Numbered from the stretch's first letter, positions 14,229 through 22,411 are shown. The stretch is 30,131 nucleotides of DNA from Thermoplasmata archaeon (GCA_021163705.1 JAGGTO010000102.1:1-30131), one strand, 5' to 3'. Translations and numbers: made by a program. The notes: generated by a model not told the origin, from the sequence alone.

Positions 14229-17200
14229 ATGAGTATAAAAAGGATAAAAAAAGGAGAAGTGTTGACAGCGATGCTATTGCTGCTTCTCAGTAGCCTAATC
14301 GTAATTGGGAGTGGCAGTGCACTAGAGCCTCAAACAGGAAGCATTAGCTTTGTCGTGATTTATAAGGATGCAAATACCCATGTGACTGATTTTCTCTCGG
14401 GAATTGAAGCTTCTCTTTATGATGTTGATGGTAATCTTGTTGATAAGGCCGTTTCCACTCCGCTGGTTAAATTTAAAGAGGTTGAATATGGGGTATATAC
14501 GGTAAGGATAGATCCCGTAAAGATGGGGGATTATGTATTCGATGCAGGATATGCCATAGTGAAACTATCATCTGGCGGGCTTCAGTATCTTAGCGGAGGA
14601 TCCTTTACAAATATTACCGTAGTTCGATATCCCCTTAACTCAGAGATACTTCTCAATGTGACTGAGCAGGGAAATCCAGTGGAGGCAAAGGCCTATGTTT
14701 ACAGCCACAATTGTCTTGTAGAGAGCATGGATATCCTTGGAGATCATCTTGCCTCTAACTCCTCTATCAAAGCTAAAGTGAATGTTGCACTTCCTGCTGT
14801 TGTGAAGATAGTGCGCGAAGAGGGTGGAGTAAAGGAGACATATCTCACTGTGGTGAGAAGCAATGGAGAAGTAAATGTGGATCTTTCTCAGTACACCAAA
14901 ATTTGGGGTATAATTTGGGACTCATCCACCAACACAATAGTAAGCGAGAAAACCAGAATAACTCTTGCAGATAAATCTACGGAGGAACCTTTGATAACAT
15001 GGAGTTCAGAGGATGGGACATTTAGCATATATCTCAAATCCGATGAATATTCCTCCTATTATCTTACCATTACTGCGGATGGCTATACCATAGCCAAGGA
15101 AACTCCAAAGACCACGCTTATGAATGTTTATCTGGAGCCCGTGAGCGCAGAGAATCTATATACATTTAAGATATCCGACGATGTTAAGAGCATAACTCTC
15201 ACATATAAGTTTGAGGTTCTTGAATCCACAATACTTCAAGGTCTCCCATACAGCGAATACGGAGTGCTATCATATCAAATGAAGCTCTTAGGCATGAGTT
15301 CCGCTGAGTTAATAAGTTTCATGGAAAACAGGGTAAGAGAATACACCACAACCGTGATAACTCTTGATGGAAATATATATGAGCTTGAGAGTAAGAGTGC
15401 ATCCTGGAAACCTATTGAGAAGAATGGTGAGAATGGCTATGAGTTCACAATTACTGCCACTTATCACAATGAGGATATAAACAAAGACAAGTTGCTGAAA
15501 GATGGAAAGATAAATCTTCTTCTCTATGCCTCAGTGGATAAAACTGTGGGATGCAAGAGGGTATATGGCTATGAGATACAGCTTCCTGAGTATCTGGAGA
15601 GGAGCAATAAAGTAGAAGGGGCAGATGCGAGTGGATATGTTGGAAGCGTGGAAATAAGCAATGTGGAGAGTTCTCCAATAACCATAATACTCAAGGAGAG
15701 GAAGAGTCCGGAGATCTATCTGGATCCTGTACATTTCAAGTTCGGATGGGAAAATAAGAGGCTTGGAGAGTACATAGTGAATCAATCTTCCGAGAATTAT
15801 ACCATAGTGGTACCTTCAAATGTGGATGTTTGGTTCAATGTCTCTAAAGTTGTATACGATGTCGTCCGTGATACAGTGGATGCAAAGAATACAACTTATC
15901 AATGGATTGTGGATGGCTCAGAAGTTGCCTCTGGAGAAGGGGTGTATAATATCACCTACTCCTTTACCCAGGGTAAGCATACACTCAAGTTGAAAGTTAC
16001 AGATGTTGGCCAGAATACCAATGAAACTTCCCTTACAATCCTTGCTGATGGATCCTGGCCCACTGCCAATATAGTAATAAAAGCCCCCTCAGGGAAGGTT
16101 CTTGGAATGTTCAATGAAACCTCTGACCTCAAGAGCGTGAAATACAAGCTGGGGGATGAAAGTGGGGAGGTAAGCATATCTGGAAACAATGCCACTATAC
16201 CCACAACACTTATAATTAATGAGTCTGAGGAAATAGTTTACGATGCTACGAATAGCTATGATACATACGATGGGATACATAAAGTACAACTGCCCATTGA
16301 TGTGGAATGGAGCTTCAATGGAAAGAATTCCACGACCATAAACAAGACATATGCGTTCGATGTACCCTCTAGAAACGGAAGCTATGTGATAAAAGTTACA
16401 CTTAGAGATGCCGTGAATAATACTCTGAGCATAAGCTTCCATGTAAAGGTCAAGGATGTTACCAAACCTGTGGTGAAAATGAAGATACTCTCTGATGGTA
16501 AGGAAGTTACAGAGGTAAAAGAGAGTGCAAATGTTACCTTCGATGCTTCTGAAAGCTATGATCCTGACAACGGAACAATAGCATCCTACTCCTGGACCAT
16601 CAAGGATAGTAAATATAAGGTCATCAATGCAACTTCCTATGATCTCATTAATGGCTCCTTCTCCTCTGATAAACTGGAGATAAGATTCAAAGAATACGGC
16701 ACATATTACATAATACTTAATGTAACTGACGAGGATGGCAACTATGCAGTGCTTAACAAAACATTGCATGTAACCCCAGTTAGACCTGATCTGGGAATCA
16801 CAAGTGTGGACATTAAGGGAGACAAGGTGGAAGGGAGCAAACTCACATTCGAGGTGAATGTTACCAATAATGGAAACAAGGTTGCCAGTGTTTATTACAT
16901 AGCAATAATAGTGAATGGAAAGGAGGTAACAAACGAGAGTTTCTCCAATCTTGCAAATGGTAGCTATGCAATCCAAACAGTAACCTGGACACCTGATTCA
17001 CCGGGCAAATACAAAGTCACTTTGAAGGTCTATTGTCCAGGAGAGCCTTCCAGCTATCTGAGCGACAACGAAAAGAAGGAGGATGTAACCATAAATCAGG
17101 CACCTTGGAAGACTCCTGCTATAGTGATAGGTGTGATAATAGTTATAGCGGTGATAGGCTATCTTGGCTGGATCGCACAAAAGAAGAAGAAGGAAGGAAA

Positions 17201-17249
17201 GAGATTTGTGAAGAAAACAAAGAAAGAAAAGGAAAAGAAGAAAAAATAA
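14229..17249 (+). CDS. Large cell-surface protein with PKD-like and CARDB-like domains
   Basis: A 1006-residue secreted, anchored protein. Residues 1-31 form a signal peptide. An N-terminal half of beta-rich carboxypeptidase-regulatory-like segments (for example around 225-310) follows. PKD-like domains lie at about 524-604, 658-747 and 762-850; the last has the typical ANVTFDASESYDPDNGT and LNVTDEDGN signatures. A CARDB-like domain lies at about 851-956 (ITSVDIKGDKVEGSKLTF, VTNNGNKV). A transmembrane helix (about 961-983) is followed by a long lysine/glutamate tail that should face the cytoplasm. Many N-x-S/T sequons suggest heavy glycosylation. Adhesion or S-layer association is likely, but no catalytic motif is seen. 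It is preceded by its own promoter and converges on argS. Confidence 0.85.
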   Translation: MSIKRIKKGEVLTAMLLLLLSSLIVIGSGSALEPQTGSISFVVIYKDANTHVTDFLSGIEASLYDVDGNLVDKAVSTPLVKFKEVEYGVYTVRIDPVKMGDYVFDAGYAIVKLSSGGLQYLSGGSFTNITVVRYPLNSEILLNVTEQGNPVEAKAYVYSHNCLVESMDILGDHLASNSSIKAKVNVALPAVVKIVREEGGVKETYLTVVRSNGEVNVDLSQYTKIWGIIWDSSTNTIVSEKTRITLADKSTEEPLITWSSEDGTFSIYLKSDEYSSYYLTITADGYTIAKETPKTTLMNVYLEPVSAENLYTFKISDDVKSITLTYKFEVLESTILQGLPYSEYGVLSYQMKLLGMSSAELISFMENRVREYTTTVITLDGNIYELESKSASWKPIEKNGENGYEFTITATYHNEDINKDKLLKDGKINLLLYASVDKTVGCKRVYGYEIQLPEYLERSNKVEGADASGYVGSVEISNVESSPITIILKERKSPEIYLDPVHFKFGWENKRLGEYIVNQSSENYTIVVPSNVDVWFNVSKVVYDVVRDTVDAKNTTYQWIVDGSEVASGEGVYNITYSFTQGKHTLKLKVTDVGQNTNETSLTILADGSWPTANIVIKAPSGKVLGMFNETSDLKSVKYKLGDESGEVSISGNNATIPTTLIINESEEIVYDATNSYDTYDGIHKVQLPIDVEWSFNGKNSTTINKTYAFDVPSRNGSYVIKVTLRDAVNNTLSISFHVKVKDVTKPVVKMKILSDGKEVTEVKESANVTFDASESYDPDNGTIASYSWTIKDSKYKVINATSYDLINGSFSSDKLEIRFKEYGTYYIILNVTDEDGNYAVLNKTLHVTPVRPDLGITSVDIKGDKVEGSKLTFEVNVTNNGNKVASVYYIAIIVNGKEVTNESFSNLANGSYAIQTVTWTPDSPGKYKVTLKVYCPGEPSSYLSDNEKKEDVTINQAPWKTPAIVIGVIIVIAVIGYLGWIAQKKKKEGKRFVKKTKKEKEKKKK

Positions 17250-17261
17250 ACCCACTCTTTT

Positions 17262-18917
17262 TTACATTTTTTCTGGAGCATCTATACCTAAAAGCTCAAG
17301 AACATCTTTCAATATATCTCTGAATGCTGAGACTATAGCAAGTCTAAGATTTCTTGTATTCTCCTCAGCTTTCAACACCGGGCAATCTCTATAGAACTGG
17401 TTAAATTGAGAAGCCAGTTTGTAGGCATATCTTGCCACAAGATAAGGTGCAAGTTTCTCCGAAGCCTCTTTTATCACCTCAGGATATTTTGCCATAAGCT
17501 TTACAAGGCGAATCTCCTGGGGATGTGAAATTATAGAGGCATCATATTCTCCAACCCATGATGCTTTCTTCAGTATGCTCGTGGCCCTTGCATGGGTGTA
17601 CTGTATAAATGGGCCACTCTCCCCCTCGAAATTTAGCGCGTTTTCCCACCTGAAAGTCATGGGCTTCTCTTCCTGTACATTGAGAATATGGAACCTTATG
17701 GCACCCACAGCCACCTTTTTGATTATTTCTCTCTTCTCCTCCTCGGGGTATTCCCTTGTTTTTATTATCTCTTCCACTTTTTTCATACCCTCCCTAACGA
17801 GATCATCCAGATACACCACGGTTCCTCTCCGTGTGCTCATCTTCCCCTCTGGAAGTTTAACAAAGGAATAAAACAGAGCTTCGAGCTTTGCCTGTGGTCT
17901 TATTAGCTTTACAAGCTTTTTTATGACTTCAAAATGAAGCTTATGATCCTCTCCTAAAACATCGATATTCCTCTCCGCCTTATCTGCCTTATAAACATGG
18001 TATGCTATATCTCTCAAGGGATAGAGTGTGGTTCCATCGCTCCTATAGAGATATAACCTCTCCTTTCCCTCCAGACCAAGCCTTTTGAGATTAACATAGT
18101 AAGCTCCATCATCCTCCTCAAGATAATCTTCTAGATATTTCACAAGCTCTTTGGCTTTTTCAACAAGTGATGATTCCCATACAAATTCATCAAACTCTAT
18201 GTTTATATTTCTCAAACTCTCCTCTATGCCTCTCATTATCCCGCCTATATACTTGTTTGCCATCTCTCTTAGCTCTGCATCTCCACGCTCATATCTCCAT
18301 ATTATATCCTGAACTTCTTTCTCTATTTCTGGATTCTTTTCTAGAAGCTCATAGGCCTTCTGATAGTATTTTACATATCTGTAATCTTCCCTCTCCTCTC
18401 CTTCCTCTAGAGAAATATTCTTGGCACCCCAGAGGAGAGTTGCCACCTGCTTGCCCACATCATTCACAAAATAATGTACCTTCACATCATATCCATACCT
18501 TCTGAGAATTCTGGCAAGGGAGTCCCCTATGATCGAGTTTCTGGTCCTTCCTACATGCAAGGGTCCTGTGGGATTGGCGCTCGTATGCTCCACAATGGCA
18601 CTTCCTTTACTCTCAAATTTAAACAGGCTCCCATTTCTAACGGCTTCTATAACCTCCCTTACCATCTTTTTTGGATTAATATGGAAATTCACATAGGGTC
18701 CAACATTCTCTATCTTCTCAAAATATTCACTTTTTTCCATTTTTTCAACAATATCCTTTGCAATATCCACAGGAGATTCTTTTCTCTCCTTAGCCAGAGA
18801 AAAACATGGGAAGGTGAAATCTCCAAACTCCTCCTTCGCATCCTCAATCATTCCCTCATAACCAGCTTCTTTTAGAAGCTTCTCAGCCTCCTTCCGAAAC
18901 GAGCTCCATATTTCCAT
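17262..18917 (-). CDS. argS: Arginyl-tRNA synthetase
   Basis: A 551-residue class I aminoacyl-tRNA synthetase that charges tRNA-Arg. The N-terminal additional domain (about 1-100) precedes the class I signature SANPTGPLHVGRTRNS (HVGR at 121-124, a HIGH variant). KMSTR is at 359-363 in LPEGKMSTRRGTVV; a GEDHK block is at about 322-326. The C-terminal DALR-type anticodon-binding domain carries SGPFIQYTHARATSIL and ends near QFNQFYRDCPVL. Length and order match the family. The ATG at 18917 follows a TATA-like GTTATTTTTAG at 18938-18948 on the minus strand, so it probably has a leaderless transcript separate from the HAD gene 36 bases upstream. Confidence 0.97.
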   Translation of the reverse strand: MEIWSSFRKEAEKLLKEAGYEGMIEDAKEEFGDFTFPCFSLAKERKESPVDIAKDIVEKMEKSEYFEKIENVGPYVNFHINPKKMVREVIEAVRNGSLFKFESKGSAIVEHTSANPTGPLHVGRTRNSIIGDSLARILRRYGYDVKVHYFVNDVGKQVATLLWGAKNISLEEGEEREDYRYVKYYQKAYELLEKNPEIEKEVQDIIWRYERGDAELREMANKYIGGIMRGIEESLRNINIEFDEFVWESSLVEKAKELVKYLEDYLEEDDGAYYVNLKRLGLEGKERLYLYRSDGTTLYPLRDIAYHVYKADKAERNIDVLGEDHKLHFEVIKKLVKLIRPQAKLEALFYSFVKLPEGKMSTRRGTVVYLDDLVREGMKKVEEIIKTREYPEEEKREIIKKVAVGAIRFHILNVQEEKPMTFRWENALNFEGESGPFIQYTHARATSILKKASWVGEYDASIISHPQEIRLVKLMAKYPEVIKEASEKLAPYLVARYAYKLASQFNQFYRDCPVLKAEENTRNLRLAIVSAFRDILKDVLELLGIDAPEKM

Positions 18918-18937
18918 GGTGCTTGCAATGCTTCCAC

Positions 18938-18948
18938 CTAAAAATAAC
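18938..18948 (-). promoter_or_regulatory. TATA-like box of argS
   Basis: GTTATTTTTAG on the minus strand is centred 26 bases before the ATG at 18917, inside the 36-base gap after the HAD gene. Confidence 0.5.
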
Positions 18949-18953
18949 TTTTC

Positions 18954-19574
18954 CTACTCTCCTTTTACTATTTTGAGAATTTCTTCTGGCCTATGCACAA
19001 TATAATCAGGATTCAGAGCCTCTAAAAATTCCTTGCTCCTAAATCCCCAGGTTACCGCAATGCTTCTGACGCCAGCATTCATTGCAGCCAAAATATCCAT
19101 CTCTGTATCACCCACCACATAGGTATCTTCCTTTCTTTCATTTAATAAACTCATAATTTTCAATACACCTTCTCCATGGGGCTTTTTTCTCTTAACATCA
19201 TCCGCACCTATGATGGCATCAAAAAGATGCACTATATTAAAATAATTTAGATCTCTAAGCGCGGGCTTTCTTCTTTTGGATGTGAAGATTGCTTTTTTAA
19301 ATCCATTTTCTCTAATTACTCTTTCCATCCCTGGAAATATCCTTATTTTTCTATCTTTCATTCCATAATATATCTTTCTTATCTCCTCCTCAACCCTGGC
19401 ATCATAGTGACCAAGAAGAGCCTCGATAAGCTCCTCGATGGCAAAACCTATACTCTCCTCCATCCTCCTTTCATCAAACTCCAATCCAAGATTTTCAAAA
19501 GCTTTTCTAAAGGTGTATTCTATCTCTTCCCGCGTATCTATGATGGTGCCATCTAAATCAAATATAACTAGCAT
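18954..19574 (-). CDS. HAD-superfamily phosphatase (phosphoglycolate phosphatase-like)
   Basis: A 206-residue HAD hydrolase with all four motifs: FDLDGTIIDT (nucleophile Asp7 and acid/base Asp9), AIFTSKRRK (motif II Thr/Ser), KRKKPHGEG (motif III Lys), and VVGDTEMDILAAMNAG (motif IV Asp). A helical cap (about 15-80) follows motif I, as in the subclass IA phosphoglycolate phosphatase/beta-phosphoglucomutase group. Small phosphate esters are the likely substrates; the exact one cannot be read. The start ATG at 19574 has an AT-rich TATA-like element at 19600-19609 on the minus strand. It is divergent from the polyamine operon, with the hairpin-rich region between them. Confidence 0.88.
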   Translation of the reverse strand: MLVIFDLDGTIIDTREEIEYTFRKAFENLGLEFDERRMEESIGFAIEELIEALLGHYDARVEEEIRKIYYGMKDRKIRIFPGMERVIRENGFKKAIFTSKRRKPALRDLNYFNIVHLFDAIIGADDVKRKKPHGEGVLKIMSLLNERKEDTYVVGDTEMDILAAMNAGVRSIAVTWGFRSKEFLEALNPDYIVHRPEEILKIVKGE

Positions 19575-19611
19575 TGTGAGGGGTATGGAATTCCCTATGA
19601 AAATTTTTGCC

Positions 19612-19818
19612 TAAGCCCTTTTAAAAAAGTGCCTGTGCCTCGCAGAGCGAGGCTTGCTTGCAACCTTCGGTTGCTCGTTTACCCCAAAGCCCTTTAAAAA
19701 AGGGCTTTACCCCAAAATAAAAATAAGGGAAGGGTGTAGAGAGGGAAACCGTAGGTGTCCCTTCGTAGGTGCCCCTTCTGGGGGTTTAGAAAGGGGCTTC
19801 GCCCCCTTCTTAGCGTAA
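19612..19818. repeat. Hairpin-rich, GC-richer intergenic region with short direct repeats
   Basis: The 300-base gap between the HAD gene and speD holds no convincing gene. It contains three perfect hairpins: GCCTCGC/GCGAGGC (19637-19653), GCAACC/GGTTGC with a TTC loop (19660-19674) and AAAGCCCTTT/AAAGGGCTTT (19686-19708). It also contains a near-perfect GGGGC-TTC-GCCCC stem (19793-19805) and the direct repeats TTTACCCCAAA (19678, 19706) and GTAGGTGYCCCTTC (19751, 19766). AAGCCCTTTTAAAAAAG at 19614 is a decayed copy of the third hairpin. It could be a multi-copy intergenic repeat, or a structured leader of the polyamine operon if transcription begins near 19745. Confidence 0.7.
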
Positions 19819-19854
19819 CCTTCAAATATGAAGTGCTATTAAACTCCCTTACTT

Positions 19855-19864
19855 AAGGAGGTGA
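19855..19864 (+). promoter_or_regulatory. Very strong ribosome binding site before an out-of-frame ATG
   Basis: AAGGAGGTGA lies six bases before the ATG at 19871, an ideal spacing, but that ATG is in the +1 frame relative to speD. The speD starts at 19881/19887 lie 16-22 bases away and use a second, weaker GGTGAT (19877-19882). Confidence 0.7.
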
Positions 19865-19870
19865 AAAAAG

Positions 19871-19948
19871 ATGGAAGGTGATGAAGATGGCTGTCGGGAT
19901 TCACATCATAGCAGATATGTATGGTGTGGATCCAGCGCTCTTGGCTAG
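19871..19948 (+). CDS. Possible 25-codon upstream ORF overlapping speD
   Basis: The ATG at 19871 follows the best ribosome binding site in the region. It opens a 25-residue frame (start MEGDEDGCRDSHHSRY, stop TAG at 19946-19948) that overlaps the first 60 bases of speD in another frame. The peptide resembles no family known to me. It may be a regulatory leader ORF, a relic of a former start, or the mark of a one-base indel in the assembly. Eukaryotic SAM decarboxylase mRNAs use small upstream ORFs for polyamine control; nothing comparable is established for archaea, so the idea is speculative. Confidence 0.35.
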   Translation: MEGDEDGCRDSHHSRYVWCGSSALG

Positions 19949-20294
19949 GGTTGAAAAGATGAAGGAGATTTTTGAAGGAGCTGTTAATTTTGCAAAATTG
20001 AGCAAGATTTCTTCTGATTATTATCAATTCAGGCCTGAAGGTGCCAGCGGGATTGTTTTGATAGCTGAGTCCCATCTGAGTTTTCACACTTGGCCTGAAT
20101 ATGGCTTGGTGACACTGGATATATACACCTGTGGAGACCCGAAACAGGCGGATCTGGCATATGAATATATAAAGGAGAAGCTCAACCCTAGCCGTGTTGA
20201 TCTGGTGCGAATGGAGAGAGGTGTGGAATTTGAGAACGAAGAAGCAAATATTGAGATATCTGAAAAAGGAAAGGAGCCCGTGGGAATTAATTAA
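19887..20294 (+). CDS. speD: S-adenosylmethionine decarboxylase proenzyme, archaeal/bacterial type
   Basis: A 135-residue pyruvoyl-dependent enzyme that makes decarboxylated SAM, the aminopropyl donor for polyamines. The processing site is IAESHLSFHTWPEYG: self-cleavage before Ser62 creates the pyruvoyl group, and the nearby His and Cys (DIYTCGDPKQA) are the usual processing and proton-donor residues. The protein starts GIHIIADMYG, as in other class 1 enzymes. Starts at 19878 (GTG), 19881 and 19887 (ATG) are possible; 19887 is chosen because GGTGAT precedes it by four bases. The 3' end overlaps the branched-polyamine synthase gene, so the pair is translationally linked. Confidence 0.93.
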   Translation: MAVGIHIIADMYGVDPALLARVEKMKEIFEGAVNFAKLSKISSDYYQFRPEGASGIVLIAESHLSFHTWPEYGLVTLDIYTCGDPKQADLAYEYIKEKLNPSRVDLVRMERGVEFENEEANIEISEKGKEPVGIN

Positions 20295-21264
20295 CCTGGT
20301 AGATTCGGATCTGAATGAATTCGTGGAAAAATTAAAGGAATTGTTTGAGGAAGGTTTAGTGGAGAGTATAAACGGTAAGCTTTACTTAACTTCAAAGGGT
20401 GAGGAGGAAAGGGATAGATTAAATTTGAAGGTTTACAATACCCGTTGTGATAGATGTGAAGGTCGTGGAATCGTGAAAGACCCATTTGGTGTTTTAGATG
20501 AATATAAAAAGATAACCTCAAATAGACCAAGACCGACTGCTGAGTATGATCAAGGTTATATAAAAGAAGAGGATGTTATGCGCCGTATTGCTTTTATCTA
20601 TGAGCGTGGAGATTTGGAGAATAGCGAGATCATTGTAATAGGTGATGATGATCTTATAAGTTTGGGGATGGGGCTAACTGAATTACCAAAAAAGATAGAA
20701 GTTTTGGAGATAGATGATCGCCTAATAGAGTATATAAATAGAATTGCCCAGGAGTATGGTTTTTCTATTCATGCGAGAAGATTTGATGTGAGGGAAGATT
20801 TACCGGAAGACTTATTTAAAAAATTTGATGTCTTCATAACAGACCCTGTGGAAACAATTGAAGGCATCACTTTATTTTTATCCAGAGCAGCCGGTGGGTT
20901 GAAGGGTAAAGGCTCCGCAGGTTATTTTGGTCTTACACATTTAGAAGCATCCCTTACCAAGTGGAGAGAAATAGAGAAAAGGCTTCTGGAGATGAATTTT
21001 GTGATCACAGATATGCTCAGAGATTTCAATGTTTATCCCATGAAGGACAATCTGGAGATCGCTGAGAAGGATTATCTTATTTACCGGCGTATATATGAGC
21101 TAACTGGAAGTGAAAGGATAGATGCGGATTTTTACCGCTCCACGCTAATAAGAATTGAAGCTATAGATGAAGTAAGACCTATCGTAAGTGGCAAAGTAGA
21201 GCTTAAAGATGAGATCTATGTGGATGATGAATCTTTAGTGACAGCCAAAGCCACGAGGCGATGA
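20230..21264 (+). CDS. bpsA: N4-bis(aminopropyl)spermidine synthase (branched-chain polyamine synthase)
   Basis: This 344-residue protein matches archaeal BpsA, which adds aminopropyl groups to the internal nitrogen of spermidine to make quaternary branched polyamines typical of thermophiles. It opens with a winged-helix-like region (about 1-65). A CDRCEGRG metal- or fold-stabilising motif sits at 73-80. The Rossmann core carries VIGDDDLISLG, whose acidic cluster (139-141) lines the active site, then VLEIDDRLIEY and FITDPVETIEG with the catalytic-site Asp near 205. The TTG at 20230 is preferred: GAGAGGTG lies six bases upstream, inside speD. The frame reaches back to 20194. It uses the decarboxylated SAM made by SpeD. 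Confidence 0.92.
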   Translation: MRTKKQILRYLKKERSPWELINLVDSDLNEFVEKLKELFEEGLVESINGKLYLTSKGEEERDRLNLKVYNTRCDRCEGRGIVKDPFGVLDEYKKITSNRPRPTAEYDQGYIKEEDVMRRIAFIYERGDLENSEIIVIGDDDLISLGMGLTELPKKIEVLEIDDRLIEYINRIAQEYGFSIHARRFDVREDLPEDLFKKFDVFITDPVETIEGITLFLSRAAGGLKGKGSAGYFGLTHLEASLTKWREIEKRLLEMNFVITDMLRDFNVYPMKDNLEIAEKDYLIYRRIYELTGSERIDADFYRSTLIRIEAIDEVRPIVSGKVELKDEIYVDDESLVTAKATRR

Positions 21265-21812
21265 GAATGATGAGCTTAGTTCCCACAAAGGTTTTCTTCA
21301 CAAAGGGTGTAGGAAGACACAAAAGTCAGCTTGGCTCTTTTGAGAGAGCTCTGAGGGATGCTGGAATTGCGCAGTTCAACATTGTGGAGGTAAGTTCTAT
21401 ATTTCCTCCAAATGCAGAAATTGTAAGCAAGGAGGAGGGTTTGAAATACCTCAAACCCGGACAGATAGTATTTGTTGTACTGGCAAAAAATTCAAGCAAT
21501 GAATTAAATCGGATGATATCCGCATCGGTGGGTCTTGCAATACCCAAGGATAGGAGCAAATATGGATATTTAAGTGAGCATCACAGTTTCGGAGAGACTG
21601 CAGAAGTTGCGGGAGATTATGCCGAAGAGCTGGCAGCGGAAATGCTAGCATCTACCTTAGGGCTGCATCACCATCTTATTTGGGATGAGAAAAAAGAGGT
21701 ATGGAGGCTGGATGACAGAATCTTGCTCACCTCCAATGTGACTGCCACGGCAATCGTAGAGAAGCCTGGGGAATGGACAACTGTAGTGGCAGCAGCTGTC
21801 CTTGTGCCTTAA
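21261..21812 (+). CDS. pdaD: Pyruvoyl-dependent arginine decarboxylase
   Basis: A 183-residue proenzyme that converts arginine to agmatine, the first step of archaeal polyamine synthesis. The self-cleavage site is EVSSIFPPNAE, between Ser45 and Ser46; Ser46 becomes the pyruvoyl group. KGVGRHKSQLGSFERALRDAGI at the start and the late GETAEVAGDYAEELA block are typical of the PvlArgDC family. Its start overlaps the stop of bpsA by four bases (ATGA), so the three genes form one operon supplying agmatine, aminopropyl donor and the branching enzyme. The ureohydrolase and linear aminopropyltransferase that join these steps are not in the window. Confidence 0.94.
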   Translation: MRMMSLVPTKVFFTKGVGRHKSQLGSFERALRDAGIAQFNIVEVSSIFPPNAEIVSKEEGLKYLKPGQIVFVVLAKNSSNELNRMISASVGLAIPKDRSKYGYLSEHHSFGETAEVAGDYAEELAAEMLASTLGLHHHLIWDEKKEVWRLDDRILLTSNVTATAIVEKPGEWTTVVAAAVLVP

Positions 21813-21818
21813 ATTTAG

Positions 21819-22349
21819 TTATTTACCATTTTTGTTCTCATCAAATTTGAACCATAGCGTCTTGTTCCAGGCTTTGGGTGTCCAGGTAGCTATATGTATT
21901 GAATAGTCTTCCACCACATCCCTCTCATGAAGGAACCTATGAATGCGGTAATTCAGTTTTTCTAGGTCACTCTCATAGAATCTCAGAAGAAGATAGTTTC
22001 CCATGTACTCGGTAACCTCATAAATACAAGGTGTCTCCGTGCATTCCTTTATGAAATCTATCACACTTTGAACGGGTACCTGAAGATTTATTTTCACGAC
22101 CACATCGGCATATGCAATATTTATGGGTCCAAAATATAGTAGACCTAGTATTTGGAGATATCCCTTCTTCTGAAGCTCCATTCTTCTTCTTCTCGCTGTA
22201 GTAATAGATATCCCGAGCTTCTCGGCCAGTTCTGTGTCGCTGAGTCTTCCGTTATCTCTTAGAAGTTCATATATTTTTATATCTAGGTCATCTAGCTTAT
22301 CCCTAAATATATTCTTAAGAAACTGATGGATGTCAAGTTTTTCGCTCAT
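21819..22349 (-). CDS. Lrp/AsnC-family transcriptional regulator
   Basis: A 176-residue regulator with an N-terminal winged helix-turn-helix, LDDLDIKIYELLRDNGRLSD then LAEKLGISITTARRRRMELQ. A RAM-like effector/oligomerisation domain from about residue 80 has strand patterns NIAYADVVVKI and GNYLLLRFYES. The C-terminal tail (WTPKAWNKTLWFKF) is longer than in classic Lrp. Such proteins sense amino acids or other small molecules and form octamers. It converges on the polyamine operon, only six bases from pdaD. Control of that operon or of arginine metabolism is a guess from position. Direct repeats around its own promoter suggest autoregulation. Confidence 0.88.
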   Translation of the reverse strand: MSEKLDIHQFLKNIFRDKLDDLDIKIYELLRDNGRLSDTELAEKLGISITTARRRRMELQKKGYLQILGLLYFGPINIAYADVVVKINLQVPVQSVIDFIKECTETPCIYEVTEYMGNYLLLRFYESDLEKLNYRIHRFLHERDVVEDYSIHIATWTPKAWNKTLWFKFDENKNGK

Positions 22350-22372
22350 CCCATCACCAGGGGGAGAATTTC

Positions 22373-22411
22373 ATAACAATATTTAAACATTACCCAACAT
22401 TTTATAACAAT
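22373..22411 (-). promoter_or_regulatory. Promoter and repeated elements upstream of the Lrp/AsnC gene
   Basis: GTTTAAATATTG on the minus strand (22377-22388) is a TATA-like box for the gene starting at 22349. ATAACAAT occurs twice (22373, 22404) and AACATT twice (22386, 22396), ten bases apart, one helical turn. This spacing fits multi-site binding by an Lrp-type oligomer. Confidence 0.5.

Noticed and set aside
16089..16976. 295-codon antisense open frame opposite the surface-protein gene
   Set aside because: Composition is an artefact of the repetitive codons on the plus strand; no ribosome binding site, promoter or recognisable motif.
19678..19716. Repeat pair TTTACCCCAAA considered as a CRISPR fragment
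   Set aside because: Only two copies, 28-base period, with a palindrome between them rather than a spacer; no cas gene in the window.
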